DNA from: an uncultured Clostridia bacterium
Lineage (GTDB): Bacteria; Bacillota; Clostridia; Christensenellales; CAG-138
NCBI GenBank assembly: GCA_947168565.1
Contig: CAMVMM010000008.1
Span: 1-64,000 of the forward strand
Length of the DNA: 64,000 nucleotides
Direction of reading: 5' to 3'
A program made the position numbers and the translations under genes. Shown here in pieces: positions 45,683 through 54,095 of the stretch. The first letter of the stretch is position 1. Each line of letters starts with the position of its first letter. The notes below the pieces were generated by a model. It was not told the DNA's origin. It ran no database searches and was given only the letters and a program-made list of their open reading frames with translations.

Positions 45683-46629
45683 AATACACGAATCTTTTAG
45701 ACACCATTATCACCGGGGACAGTCTTGCAGTGCTAAAAACACTTCCAGATGAAAGTGTGGATTGCTGTGTGACCTCACCACCATACTATGCGTTGCGGGA
45801 TTACGGGGTAAAAGGACAAATAGGGCGCGAGTCCACGCCAAGCGAATACATCGCGCGGCTGACAGAGGTGTTTCGTGAAGTGCGACGAGTACTCAAAAAA
45901 GACGGTACGCTTTGGCTTAACATTGCAGACACTTATGTGGGAACGGGATGCAAAATGGGTGCCGCAGATCCTAAATATCCCAAAGGTAGGAATAGCCGAA
46001 ACTATTTACGACCCACACTTGTTCCAGATTGCAAACCCAAAGATATGATTGGTATCCCGTGGCTATTGGCTTTGGCACTTAAAAAGGATGGGTGGTATCT
46101 TCGCAGCGATATAGTATGGATGAAGGGAAATGCTATGCCGGAGAGCGTGAAAGACCGACCCTCAAGATGCTATGAGCACGTATTCTTACTCGCAAAATCG
46201 CGCCAATATTACTATGATGCAAAAAGCATTGCCGAACCAATCGCGGCAAGCACCGTGATTCGTATGAAGTACGGACGGAGCAGTAGCGCGAAGTATTCTT
46301 CTTTGGCGCAGGGTCAGAAAACGCAGAGAATTAATGAAACTGACTACGGGAGTGGTAAAGAAATTTCGCTTTTCCGCAACAAGAGGGATGTATGGCTGAT
46401 TAACACGGTTGCTTACCGTGGGGCGCATTATGCTGCTTTTCCGCCTAAGCTTGCGGAAACCTGTATCGTTGCAGGCTGTCCAAAGAATGGTGTGGTATTA
46501 GACCCATTCTTTGGCAGCGGGACGGTAGGTGCGGTCGCCAAAAGTATAGAACGGCATTATGTGGGAATTGAGCTAAATCCGTTTTATTGTGAGTTGGCTA
46601 AGAAAAGGATTGGAGGCAGTATGAAATAA
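45679..46629 (+). CDS. Site-specific DNA methyltransferase (N4-C or N6-A class)
   Basis: This 316-residue beta-class amino-methyltransferase has the catalytic TSPPYY motif (32-37) and the SAM-binding DPFFGSGT motif (near 275-282), in the motif order typical of beta-class enzymes. SPPY is most often seen in cytosine-N4 enzymes, but adenine-N6 cannot be excluded. It starts at GTG 45679, overlapping the stop of the replication-relaxation gene (GTGA). No endonuclease is adjacent, so it is probably an orphan protecting the element. It is the element's second methyltransferase. Confidence 0.85.
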   Translation: MKYTNLLDTIITGDSLAVLKTLPDESVDCCVTSPPYYALRDYGVKGQIGRESTPSEYIARLTEVFREVRRVLKKDGTLWLNIADTYVGTGCKMGAADPKYPKGRNSRNYLRPTLVPDCKPKDMIGIPWLLALALKKDGWYLRSDIVWMKGNAMPESVKDRPSRCYEHVFLLAKSRQYYYDAKSIAEPIAASTVIRMKYGRSSSAKYSSLAQGQKTQRINETDYGSGKEISLFRNKRDVWLINTVAYRGAHYAAFPPKLAETCIVAGCPKNGVVLDPFFGSGTVGAVAKSIERHYVGIELNPFYCELAKKRIGGSMK

Positions 46630-46814
46630 GTGCGTAAGAAAATAGTGCGGATAATACAAAAACACAATGTAAACATAAACCGATCATGCCCAGTAATGGG
46701 CACCAAGTACACAAAATACATGAAAGGAGGCAAGCCAAATCTATCTGCTCTGGCGGCAGGATGTGTACTTTAACAAGCCAAAACGCTCCAAAAATAAAAG
46801 GGAGGTGATTGTTC

Positions 46815-47387
46815 TTGCAACACACGATTGAACCATTTAAGGAGCAAATTAATCGCGCCATAGACCGAAATGACCCACAGGCGGCAGCAAGTGCGATTGA
46901 AATTCGCTTTCCCGCCAACTTTAGCTTTAAGGCGTGGCGAGTGATTCGCTATTTTGGCGAAGCGATGTTTCTGTATCTATATAAGGACAAGCTCGTAGTT
47001 ACCGACGAAGGGCTGGAGCTTACTGACTATGGAGATGGCACAGCCGAAGCGCCTTACGGCGGTCCGCGCTGGGTTGGCGAAAACCTGAATGAGCTTGAAC
47101 TTTGGTTAGAGAGTATCGCGGATGAATACGATGCATCTGAAATTGAGATACTCGGCTGGAAAGTTCAAGAAGATGATGCACCTACTTTAAATAAGGACGG
47201 CAAGATCATGAATGAAACGATCAAGAAACAGATTCTAGAGATACGAAGAAGCGGCGAAGTCAACATGCTTGACGCGAGAACCGTTCAAAGTATCGCTAAC
47301 CGCGAAGGCTATTATGAGTTGGTTATTTACTTGGAGGAGCATCGTGATAAGTATGCTCACTTCATTTTTACCGGCGAAGAAAGCTAA
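46815..47387 (+). CDS. Unknown protein with C-terminal DUF5049 domain
   Basis: The last 60 residues (MNETIKKQILEIRRSGEVNMLD..., ending YAHFIFTGEES) match the small DUF5049 family, usually a stand-alone protein of clostridial phages and elements. Here it is joined in frame to about 130 residues of unknown function that include a FLYLYKDKLVV strand pair. A TTG start at 46815 is inferred because GGAGGTG lies 7 nt before it; no ATG is available. An internal ATG at the DUF5049 boundary, with a weak AAGGA-like site, could yield the short form as well. Confidence 0.6.
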   Translation: MQHTIEPFKEQINRAIDRNDPQAAASAIEIRFPANFSFKAWRVIRYFGEAMFLYLYKDKLVVTDEGLELTDYGDGTAEAPYGGPRWVGENLNELELWLESIADEYDASEIEILGWKVQEDDAPTLNKDGKIMNETIKKQILEIRRSGEVNMLDARTVQSIANREGYYELVIYLEEHRDKYAHFIFTGEES

Positions 47388-47429
47388 ATATGATGAACAC
47401 GATAAAACAAGAAACAGGAGGTTTATGTT

Positions 47430-48329
47430 ATGTTTATTAGTTTTAACGTAAGCGGCGCAGAGCGGAAACGCTTGGCGCAGGCTCTTGGCGAGCATCTTCA
47501 TGCTGAGGTTGAGTACCTCGGTGCACCGGGCTTTGCTTATAGGATTGGCGATGGGTTTGTCATTGATAAATCCGGCACCCTTTCTTGCCCAGAAACCATG
47601 GTACAGGAAGAACTTTCGGCGATGTTTGAGGCTTTGCGTGAGCGAGGTTTCAGCTCTGCCGATACTAAAGCGAACTCCGAAACAAACGGCACTTCAGATG
47701 CCATAAACGCCACGTTCGTGGAAGAGAAAGTCGCGACCGAGGAAAAGCAAAGCGACGAGCCGATAGCAGCCACAACGGATGAAGCGGTTTCAGGTATAGA
47801 AGATGCCAAAGGTGGTAGGTTTGCCGTCTGTCTGCCGAGAGAAACATTCGCAGACGACGTGATTGAACGGCTTAAGCAGATTGTTGCAAATAAGGCGTTG
47901 CTGTTTAAGCGCGCACTCGGCACCGAGGAACTACCTATAACCCTCACCGATAAGGAAATAGCTTTTCCGTGGTTTGGGCTAATAGGAGCAGATGGCGAGA
48001 AGGAGGCTTACGCTCAGTTTATTGCGGCGCTTTGTCGTATGGCGAGAGAGCAGATGCGGGTACTGGACAAGCCCTATGATGGCGACAATGACCGCTTCGC
48101 TATGCGCATCTTTATGGTGCGACTGGGCATGAAGGGGGCGCAATATGCTGTGGCGAGAAGGCTGCTTCTTAAGAATCTTTCCGGCAACAGCGGTTGGCGC
48201 TATGGTGCACCGCCGAAGAAGAACGTGGCGGCAGAGCTTTCATTAGAGGCTGAGGATGCGGAGGCTAAAGAGACATCCGATCATAACGAAGTGGAGGAGA
48301 TTGAGACTCATGAAGCAAAAGCAGACTGA
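47430..48329 (+). CDS. Unknown two-domain element protein ('virulence'-type)
   Basis: The 299-residue protein has an N-terminal domain (MFISFNVSGAERKRLAQALGEHL, then FAYRIGDGFVIDKSG), an acidic low-complexity linker and a C-terminal domain (FAVCLPRETFADDVIERLKQIVANKALLFKRAL). Proteins with this layout occur in clostridial phages and integrative elements, where they are often labelled virulence-related without experimental support. AGGAGG lies 8-9 nt before the ATG. The end overlaps the next small gene by 20 nt. Confidence 0.6.
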   Translation: MFISFNVSGAERKRLAQALGEHLHAEVEYLGAPGFAYRIGDGFVIDKSGTLSCPETMVQEELSAMFEALRERGFSSADTKANSETNGTSDAINATFVEEKVATEEKQSDEPIAATTDEAVSGIEDAKGGRFAVCLPRETFADDVIERLKQIVANKALLFKRALGTEELPITLTDKEIAFPWFGLIGADGEKEAYAQFIAALCRMAREQMRVLDKPYDGDNDRFAMRIFMVRLGMKGAQYAVARRLLLKNLSGNSGWRYGAPPKKNVAAELSLEAEDAEAKETSDHNEVEEIETHEAKAD

Positions 48330-48468
48330 AGCTATCGCCATCTACTGGAATGATCTTACTGCAAGTAAGCAGCAGGAGATACTTGATACGCTTGGGGATA
48401 ATCACAACTACGATGTGTTTCCGCTTGCGGAGATAGTGATTCCCGATGAAAAGGAGGAAATGACATGA
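48310..48468 (+). CDS. Small unknown acidic protein (52 residues)
   Basis: The protein starts MKQKQTEAIAIYWNDLTASK and is acidic at the C-terminus. It overlaps both neighbours, starting inside the preceding gene and ending over the next gene's ATG (ATGA), so it is part of a coupled cluster. A GGAGG site lies about 11 nt upstream. No family is recognised. Confidence 0.5.
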   Translation: MKQKQTEAIAIYWNDLTASKQQEILDTLGDNHNYDVFPLAEIVIPDEKEEMT

Positions 48469-48689
48469 AAGGTTTTCCAAGCAAAGAGATAGTAGAACAG
48501 CTTAAAAAGCAGTACCCTACAGGAACGCGAGTGGAGTTGATTTCAATGTGCGATCCTTACGCAAGGCTAAAACCAGGAGATAAAGGGACTGTCACTGTGG
48601 TGGATGATATCGGGACGGTATTCGTGCAATGGGACATTGGAAGCGTTCTCGGTGTTGTTTATGCAGAAGACAATATCCGCAAGATCTGA
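48465..48689 (+). CDS. DUF4314 family small protein
   Basis: This 74-residue protein closely follows the DUF4314 pattern: MKGFPSKEIVEQLKKQYP, then RVELISM.DPYARLKPGDKGTV and a VFVQWDIGS strand. The fold is probably a small KOW/SH3-like barrel. DUF4314 is common in clostridial phages and integrative elements, with no known function. A strong AAAAGGAGG site lies upstream, and the ATG overlaps the stop of the preceding gene. Confidence 0.8.
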   Translation: MKGFPSKEIVEQLKKQYPTGTRVELISMCDPYARLKPGDKGTVTVVDDIGTVFVQWDIGSVLGVVYAEDNIRKI

Positions 48690-48757
48690 ACTGGCGTACA
48701 TTTATATCCCCGGCTTCTGCCGGGGATTTCCAAACAAGATAAAAATGGAGGTAGAAT

Positions 48758-49054
48758 ATGACCGCGAAACAATTGGAACTGATTGCAGTTTTAAGGCTTC
48801 ATAACTTTCCTTATAGTTTTATTGGCGAGAAGATGAATATATCTGTCAATACGATAAAATCCATTTGTAGGCGCAAAGGCTTTTTAGCGGAAGGTTTTAG
48901 AAAGACAAAATCTGAAAAAGAAACCGCGTTGCTTTGCAAAAACTGCTTAAAGCCGCTTGGCGACAAGGTACGTAGCGATGCTATCTTTTGCTCGGCTTAC
49001 TGCCGTAGCGATTGGCGCAGAAAGCAGCTTAAGGTTGTGGAAAAATCCACTTGA
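48758..49054 (+). CDS. HTH plus zinc-finger protein upstream of recombinases
   Basis: This 98-residue protein joins a sigma-like helix-turn-helix (KMNISVNTIKSICRRKGF) to a small zinc finger (CKNCLKPL, later FCSAYCRSDW). The protein at 61637-61918 has the same two-part layout and also precedes a pair of serine recombinases. It may be a dedicated regulator or a recombination directionality partner for them. Its GGAGG site lies 8-9 nt before the ATG. Confidence 0.7.
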   Translation: MTAKQLELIAVLRLHNFPYSFIGEKMNISVNTIKSICRRKGFLAEGFRKTKSEKETALLCKNCLKPLGDKVRSDAIFCSAYCRSDWRRKQLKVVEKST

Positions 49055-49100
49055 GTCTATACCGAAACAGAGTGATGTATGGTGTAAGGAGGCTATTTAC

Positions 49101-50435
49101 ATGAAGATAACAAAAATACCCGTAAAGAAAAAGGAACGGGAGAAGATTCGCGTAGCAGCTTATGCCCGCGTTTCTGCGGATAAGGATGCCGCGTTTCATT
49201 CCTTGGAAGCGCAGACTGAGTATTACGAGCAATATGTAAAGAAGCAACCGACGTGGGAGCTTGTGGATATTTATTCGGACAATGGCATCTCGGGGACAAC
49301 GATAAACCGTCCTGAATTTCAGCGGATGCTCAAGGATTGCCGCAGCGGGAGAGTGGATATGATTGTCACTAAATCCATTGCCCGCTTTGCTCGCAATACG
49401 GTCACCCTGCTTGAAACTATCCGTGAACTCAAAGCCTTGAACATTGACGTCTATTTTGAAAAGGAGGATATGCACAGTGTCAGCCCCGACGGGGAGCTGC
49501 TGATTACGCTGCTTGCAATGTATGCTGAAGAGGAAGCTCGCTCTGTAAGTGAGAACCAAAGATGGCGCATCAAAAAGATGTTTGAGGCTGGTCGTCCAAG
49601 TACAGGTAAGATGCTTGGATATAGGCTTATAGACGGACAGTTGCGGGTAGTACCTGATGAAGCTGCGATCGTTAGAAGAATTTATGAGCTTTATCTGTCC
49701 GGCATGGGACATACGGCAATAGCCGAAGCGTTGTTGCGCGATGGGGTGCTCCCGCCTAAAGCGGCATTTTGGCCGAGAGATACCATCCATACTATTCTCA
49801 CGAACGAGAAATATACAGGCGATCTTTTGCTACAGAAGTTCTATCATGATGATTTTAGAACTAAACGAAAGATCAGAAATCGTGGTGAGCGTAGGATGTA
49901 TTATGTGGAGGATAGCCACGAGGCGATTATTGACAGAGAAACCTTCAATGCAGTTCAACGCGAAATAAAGAGTAGACAGCGAAGGTTCACGACCGCCAAT
50001 AATGATGGTGATGATACTAAAAACCTCTTCAACGGCTTAATCCATTGCGGAAGATGCGGATACAGATATGTGCGTAAAAACACCAACGGAAAATACAACA
50101 AAACTGTTTGGATGTGCGGATTGTATTTCCAATACGGAACATTTGCCTGTAAGTCGCATAAGCTGCCTGAGTCAATTCTTTTAGAGAAAACAAAAGCCAT
50201 ATTACAAACGGAGCAGCTTACTAAAGAACTGATAGCAGAGAAGATAGTGGGTATTACCGCTGAAGATAAGACACTATGCTTTCACTTAAATGATGGGAGT
50301 TCGGTTACAGTGCAGTGGGATTACATTTCCCGCAAGTACAGTTGGACTCCCGAAATGCGTGAAGCAGCAAGGCAAAGAACTTTAGAAAAAAACCGAAAGG
50401 AGCGTGAGAAAAATGCCGAAAGTGACAATAATTGA
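49101..50435 (+). CDS. Large serine recombinase, first of pair 1
   Basis: The 444-residue protein has a resolvase catalytic domain with the nucleophile S25 in YARVS and a conserved TKSIARFARN helix, then a recombinase domain and a zinc ribbon (CGRCGYRYV, later C...FACKSH). The C-terminal arm is short, with no long coiled-coil, unlike the TnpX type. It should catalyse site-specific integration or excision. Start 49101 follows AAGGAGG. Its last 23 nt overlap the start of the second recombinase, so the two are made together. Confidence 0.9.
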   Translation: MKITKIPVKKKEREKIRVAAYARVSADKDAAFHSLEAQTEYYEQYVKKQPTWELVDIYSDNGISGTTINRPEFQRMLKDCRSGRVDMIVTKSIARFARNTVTLLETIRELKALNIDVYFEKEDMHSVSPDGELLITLLAMYAEEEARSVSENQRWRIKKMFEAGRPSTGKMLGYRLIDGQLRVVPDEAAIVRRIYELYLSGMGHTAIAEALLRDGVLPPKAAFWPRDTIHTILTNEKYTGDLLLQKFYHDDFRTKRKIRNRGERRMYYVEDSHEAIIDRETFNAVQREIKSRQRRFTTANNDGDDTKNLFNGLIHCGRCGYRYVRKNTNGKYNKTVWMCGLYFQYGTFACKSHKLPESILLEKTKAILQTEQLTKELIAEKIVGITAEDKTLCFHLNDGSSVTVQWDYISRKYSWTPEMREAARQRTLEKNRKEREKNAESDNN

Positions 50436-51684
50436 GCCTGTCGTAAAGCAGGCGGCAGAAGCAGAATCGCTTGAGAAAAAGAAGCTACGCGTTGCCGCTT
50501 ATGCCCGCGTGTCTACGGAACAAGATGAACAGGAGTCCAGCTATGAAGCGCAGGTGGATTTCTATACAAGGCATATTGTCGCTAACCCTGAATGGGAGTT
50601 TGTGGGTGTATTTGCGGACAAAGGCATTAGTGGCACAAACACCAAGAATCGCGAGAGCTTTAATCGTATGGTGGATTTGGCACTCTGTGGTGGCATAGAC
50701 CTAATCTTAACTAAATCCATTTCACGTTTTGCGCGTAATACGGTGGATACGCTGCAAACGGTTCGCAAATTAAAGGCGGCGGGCGTGGAGGTGATCTTTG
50801 AAAAGGAAAACCTACACACCTTTGACCCGAAATGCGAGGTGATGTTAACCATCATGAGCTCACTCGCACAGGAAGAAAGCCGCTCTATTAGCGACAATGT
50901 GCGTTGGGGACGACAGAAGAGTATGCAGGATGGCAATGTTTCTTTACCTTACAAGCATTTTCTTGGCTACAAAAAAGGCGCAGACGGCAGACCCGAAATT
51001 GTGGAGGAAGAAGCGGAGATAGTTCGCACAATCTATGATCTGTTTCTTTCCGGCAAGACAATTCGCTATATTGCGGACTATCTTACCGGGCAGGGCATAC
51101 CAACGCCTGCAGGGAGAGAACGATGGGCTGTGAGCACGATAAGGAGCATACTTTCCAACGAAAAATACCGAGGTGATGCGCTTCTGATGAAAACCTATAC
51201 CGTAGATTACCTGACAAAAGAGAAACGCAAAAATGATGGCGATGTGAAGCAGTATTTTGTAGAGAATTCACACGACCCCATTATTGATCCCGATGTGTTT
51301 GACATAGTACAGGAAAAGCTGAAAAAGCATTGCGCTAACCGCAGCAAGATAAAGAGTAAGCATCCTTTTGCTAATCTTATTATCTGTGGCGAATGCGGCG
51401 AGTTCTACGGCAGAAAAGTATGGCACAACCATAATAATACAAAGCGTTATGACGTATGGTATTGCAACCGCAAATATGAACGAGAAAGGGTTTGCGATAC
51501 TCCGTTCCTAAAGGACGAGGATATCCGAGCGGCATTTGCGGCAGCAGCGAAACAGGCGGGCTATGCCGAGATATACAGCGCAGACGATTGTCGTACGATA
51601 ATTGAAAGCGTTACAGTTTATGCGGATAACCGCTTTATCTTTCGTTTTGCCGATGGCAGAGAGGAAGAAATTACAATTAATTAG
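50413..51684 (+). CDS. Large serine recombinase, second of pair 1
   Basis: This 423-residue protein has S33 in YARVS, a TKSISRFARN helix and an SRSISDN segment, then a recombinase domain and a zinc ribbon (CGECGEFYG, later CNRKYERERVCD). It differs clearly from its partner at 49101 and resembles the second member of pair 2 (63399). Paired large serine recombinases that act together are known from CcrA/CcrB of SCCmec; a similar shared role is plausible. Start 50413 is used because AAAGGAG lies upstream, inside the partner gene. Confidence 0.9.
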   Translation: MPKVTIIEPVVKQAAEAESLEKKKLRVAAYARVSTEQDEQESSYEAQVDFYTRHIVANPEWEFVGVFADKGISGTNTKNRESFNRMVDLALCGGIDLILTKSISRFARNTVDTLQTVRKLKAAGVEVIFEKENLHTFDPKCEVMLTIMSSLAQEESRSISDNVRWGRQKSMQDGNVSLPYKHFLGYKKGADGRPEIVEEEAEIVRTIYDLFLSGKTIRYIADYLTGQGIPTPAGRERWAVSTIRSILSNEKYRGDALLMKTYTVDYLTKEKRKNDGDVKQYFVENSHDPIIDPDVFDIVQEKLKKHCANRSKIKSKHPFANLIICGECGEFYGRKVWHNHNNTKRYDVWYCNRKYERERVCDTPFLKDEDIRAAFAAAAKQAGYAEIYSADDCRTIIESVTVYADNRFIFRFADGREEEITIN

Positions 51685-51702
51685 TTGGACAGCACATTAT
51701 AG

Positions 51703-51742
51703 AAGCGTCGCGACATCTGGGAAACGGATGGAGCGGCGCTTA
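51703..51742 (+). terminator. Imperfect hairpin after recombinase pair
   Basis: AAGCG-t-CGC near 51703 pairs with GCG-g-CGCTT near 51742, followed by ATTTTG. It probably ends the element operon. The remainder of 51743-51996 shows no supported gene. Confidence 0.45.
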
Positions 51743-51996
51743 TTTTGACGCTATTCGTCCATATCATACGGCGTGATAGTTGGCAAATTATGAAAAGCGC
51801 GCTCAAATGTTCTGTGCTGGAAGAATAGGAATGCAAAACAACACATTTTGCTATTTGCTCGTAATTGCTAATAAATGTCTCCAAGGAAGAAACCAAAACT
51901 ACTCGTTTTACAGGGTAGACGCCGCCATTAAAAGATAGTCGAGCAGAATTGGTGCAGGCGTGCAGTGGAGTGGATTTAACGCATCAATAATACTTC

Positions 51997-52110
51997 ACTT
52001 ATTGGTGCGTTAGTGTGACGGCGAAACTTTGCAATATACTAAAGAACAGTGCTTTATAAGCGAATAACCCCTGCTAACAGGGGTTATTCTGATCTTTGGT
52101 GCACACACTT
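51997..52110. repeat. 114-nt structured intergenic repeat, copy B
   Basis: Ungapped partner of 17895-18008 (78% by eye). The central hairpin GAATAACCCC (52062-52071) / GGGGTTATTC (52080-52089) is perfect, with loop TGCTAACA. It lies between the recombinase pair and the restriction-modification locus. No gene is supported across 51685-52349. Confidence 0.75.
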
Positions 52111-52115
52111 AGGTT

Positions 52116-52131
52116 CTCCAAAGTGACGTGC
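52116..52131 (-). other. 16-bp word shared with 17 kb locus (copy 2, inverted)
   Basis: On the minus strand this reads GCACGTCACTTTGGAG, identical to 17275-17290. It sits 5 nt beyond the copy-B repeat, whereas at the 17-18 kb locus the shared word lies on the far side of the CdiA-CT-like gene. Confidence 0.55.
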
Positions 52132-52349
52132 ATATATGTGACTGTACCCGGCTTTTGATACGATGAACACTTGAGGTTCAAAAGGTGCAATAATACCTGA
52201 CATGAAATACAACGAAACAGTAAAAGTGCGGCGGTTCTGCTTTCGCACATTATTTTTGCGTGTTAACAGGATCAATTCATGCGAAAGTGTAGATTTTCTT
52301 GTGCCGATGTGATAAAATTAATTATATGTCTCAAAAAGGAGGCTGGACG

Positions 52350-52553
52350 ATGCGCATAAGCTATAACAAACTATGGAAATTGCTTATAGATAAAGGGATG
52401 ACAAAAATGGATTTGAAGGATGCAGCTGGAATCAGTGCCTCGTCGATTGCAAAGCTTGGCAAAAGCGGAAATGTTACAACCGACATTTTGCTGAAAATCT
52501 GTGAGGCCTTGCACTGCCGTATCGAGGATATATTTGAAACCATTGATGATTAG
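52350..52553 (+). CDS. XRE-family controller protein
   Basis: The 67-residue protein is a compact Cro/C1-type helix-turn-helix (GMTKMDLKDAAGISASSIAKLGKSG, then LLKICEALHCRIEDI), the size and fold of YozG-like regulators and of restriction-modification controller proteins. Start 52350 has AAGGAGG upstream. It sits 11 nt before the first endonuclease gene, so it probably times expression of the nucleases relative to the methyltransferase. Confidence 0.8.
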   Translation: MRISYNKLWKLLIDKGMTKMDLKDAAGISASSIAKLGKSGNVTTDILLKICEALHCRIEDIFETIDD

Positions 52554-52564
52554 GGGGATATTAT

Positions 52565-53338
52565 ATGGGATACACATATATCGTGAGATCAGAGAATCGA
52601 GTGCTTGTTAATGGCGAACTTGTTTTGACAAATCAGCAGGTTGTGGACGCTATGAATTTTGCCAATGATGCCTTACGATCTTTGGATGAGCAAACCCGGG
52701 CATTTGATATCAATATTTTTGAAGCCTTGGGAATGCGTAACCTTAGCGGAATTGTTGGCGAATACTTGGGAAAAAGCCTACAGCGTTTTTCTAACGGAAA
52801 GCTACATTCTAACCTTCACCAAGATGGCTATCCAGATCTTTTGCTTACGAATAACGAAGAACGCCGCTCCTACTTTGAATCTCTGTATACAGTAGTGAAT
52901 GGAAAGAAGTACCCTCGAGATAAGGCTCTTTTCAGCCCCTATCTATATGGTGGTGTTGAGGTCAAAGCCACTTGTGGTAGTACCCCTCCCGCCAACAAAG
53001 TCCCCAAGCCCTTAATCGGTGAGCAACGTATTTCTCTGGTCACCTCTTTTGACTGGAAAGCACATCATCGTGAGACAAATCACTTAATTAGCATTCTGTG
53101 GGATTTTATAAACGAAGTCCCAACCATCGTTGCATCATTTTATAGAGATGACCTTACTATAGACGATTGGGGAAAAATCGTTCAGCCCAAAGAGGATGGA
53201 GGACGTACTACGAGCGTTTCCATCATGACCGGTGCGGGGGTTTCAAAAATGTGTACTGGTTGGATTGCAGTGATTGATGATGAAAAATACATCTCAGCAC
53301 TTTCACACAAGAAATGGATCGGTTACCGAGTTCGTTAG
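52565..53338 (+). CDS. Type II restriction endonuclease-like protein, subunit/paralog 1
   Basis: The 257-residue protein shows a PD-(D/E)XK core: P90-D91 in GYPDLLL and E132-V-K134 in GGVEVKAT, followed by a W.AHH.E block and FYRDDLTIDDWG. The layout fits a type II restriction enzyme. The next gene encodes a clear paralog with the same blocks. The recognition sequence cannot be inferred. A GGGGG ribosome binding site lies 6-7 nt before the ATG. The controller gene ends 11 nt upstream, and an m5C methyltransferase is convergent after the second nuclease. Confidence 0.75.
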   Translation: MGYTYIVRSENRVLVNGELVLTNQQVVDAMNFANDALRSLDEQTRAFDINIFEALGMRNLSGIVGEYLGKSLQRFSNGKLHSNLHQDGYPDLLLTNNEERRSYFESLYTVVNGKKYPRDKALFSPYLYGGVEVKATCGSTPPANKVPKPLIGEQRISLVTSFDWKAHHRETNHLISILWDFINEVPTIVASFYRDDLTIDDWGKIVQPKEDGGRTTSVSIMTGAGVSKMCTGWIAVIDDEKYISALSHKKWIGYRVR

Positions 53339-53369
53339 TCTGGCACCAATAGAGAGAGGTTAGAAAACC

Positions 53370-54041
53370 ATGCCTGATTACAGAATAAATGAGGCTATAT
53401 CATTCAATTGCGGATTTCAGCTTTCAACGCAGACTGTTATTGATGCAATACATAGCACAAATGAGGTCCTCCAAGCTCTTCCTGCGTCTTTGTTTAGAAG
53501 CATTGACTATAAAACGACAAGCGCAATGATAGGTTGTATTCTCTGTGAGAATATTGCACAATCATCTAACGGACAAGCTATCGTTAATCCCATCGAAAAA
53601 GGACACCCAGATCTTGTTCCTGCATCGGCTGTTGGGGCAACAGAAGAAGAGTTACGCAACTACCCGGTTGGTTTAGAAGTAAAATGTACAATAGGCGGTG
53701 TTCCCAAAGGAACCGTTTTACCAAAGGCTGCACCTCGGATTGACTATCTATCAAATGTTACTTGGCAGGCACACCATCAAGAAGTAACAGAATTATTTGG
53801 AATCACGTTCGACTATATTATTACCCCTTCAGGAAACAAGCCAATGATAACCGCAACCTTCTATTCGGACTGTATTACCGTTTCCGATTGGGGCGCAGTA
53901 AGCGGGACAGAAGGGCGAAATACAAAGGTCTGTGGAATGAAAGTATCCGGGAAAAGAAAAATGGGAGTTGGTTGGTTCGCAATCGCAAATCAACAAAAGT
54001 ATCTGGATAAATACGCTCAGCTCTTTAGCATCACTTATTGA
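53370..54041 (+). CDS. Type II restriction endonuclease-like protein, subunit/paralog 2
   Basis: This 223-residue protein is a paralog of the 52565 product. It has P80-D81 in GHPDLVP and E103-V-K105 in GLEVKCT, then W.AHH.E, an ATFYSDCITVSDWG strand block and a GWFAIANQQKYL end. The loop between D81 and E103 is shorter than in the first protein. Both keep apparently intact catalytic residues, so either they form a heterodimer, as BbvCI subunits do for an asymmetric site, or they cut separate sites. A GAGGT site lies upstream and the gap to gene 1 is 31 nt. Confidence 0.75.
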   Translation: MPDYRINEAISFNCGFQLSTQTVIDAIHSTNEVLQALPASLFRSIDYKTTSAMIGCILCENIAQSSNGQAIVNPIEKGHPDLVPASAVGATEEELRNYPVGLEVKCTIGGVPKGTVLPKAAPRIDYLSNVTWQAHHQEVTELFGITFDYIITPSGNKPMITATFYSDCITVSDWGAVSGTEGRNTKVCGMKVSGKRKMGVGWFAIANQQKYLDKYAQLFSITY

Positions 54042-54054
54042 ATGTGTAAACTAT

Positions 54055-54095
54055 GAAGCACCCCTAAGCAATTGCATATAGGTGCTTCGTCTTTT
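54055..54095. terminator. Bidirectional terminator between nuclease and methyltransferase genes
   Basis: GAAGCACC (54055-54062) pairs with GGTGCTTC (54081-54088), followed by TCTTTTATT. It lies exactly between convergent genes and spans the methyltransferase stop codon. Confidence 0.7.

Larger units (their letters stand above)
40445..51684 (+). mobile_element. Integrative element with transfer-type ATPase and recombinase pair
   Basis: Some fifteen plus-strand genes are packed with short gaps or overlaps. They encode two methyltransferases, a TraG/HerA-like ATPase, a replication-relaxation protein, DUF5049 and DUF4314 small proteins, an HTH-zinc finger protein and two adjacent large serine recombinases at the 3' end. 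This is the gene set of a mobilizable or integrative element. I see no relaxase or mating-pair proteins. The ends are not mapped; the copy-B repeat at 51997 may lie near the right end. Confidence 0.6.

Noticed and set aside
46744..46842. A short frame (about 30 codons) behind a good AAAGGAGG site between the methyltransferase and DUF5049 genes
   Set aside because: It would need an ATC start codon, and it overlaps the next gene. The strong ribosome binding site is noteworthy, but the frame is not supported.
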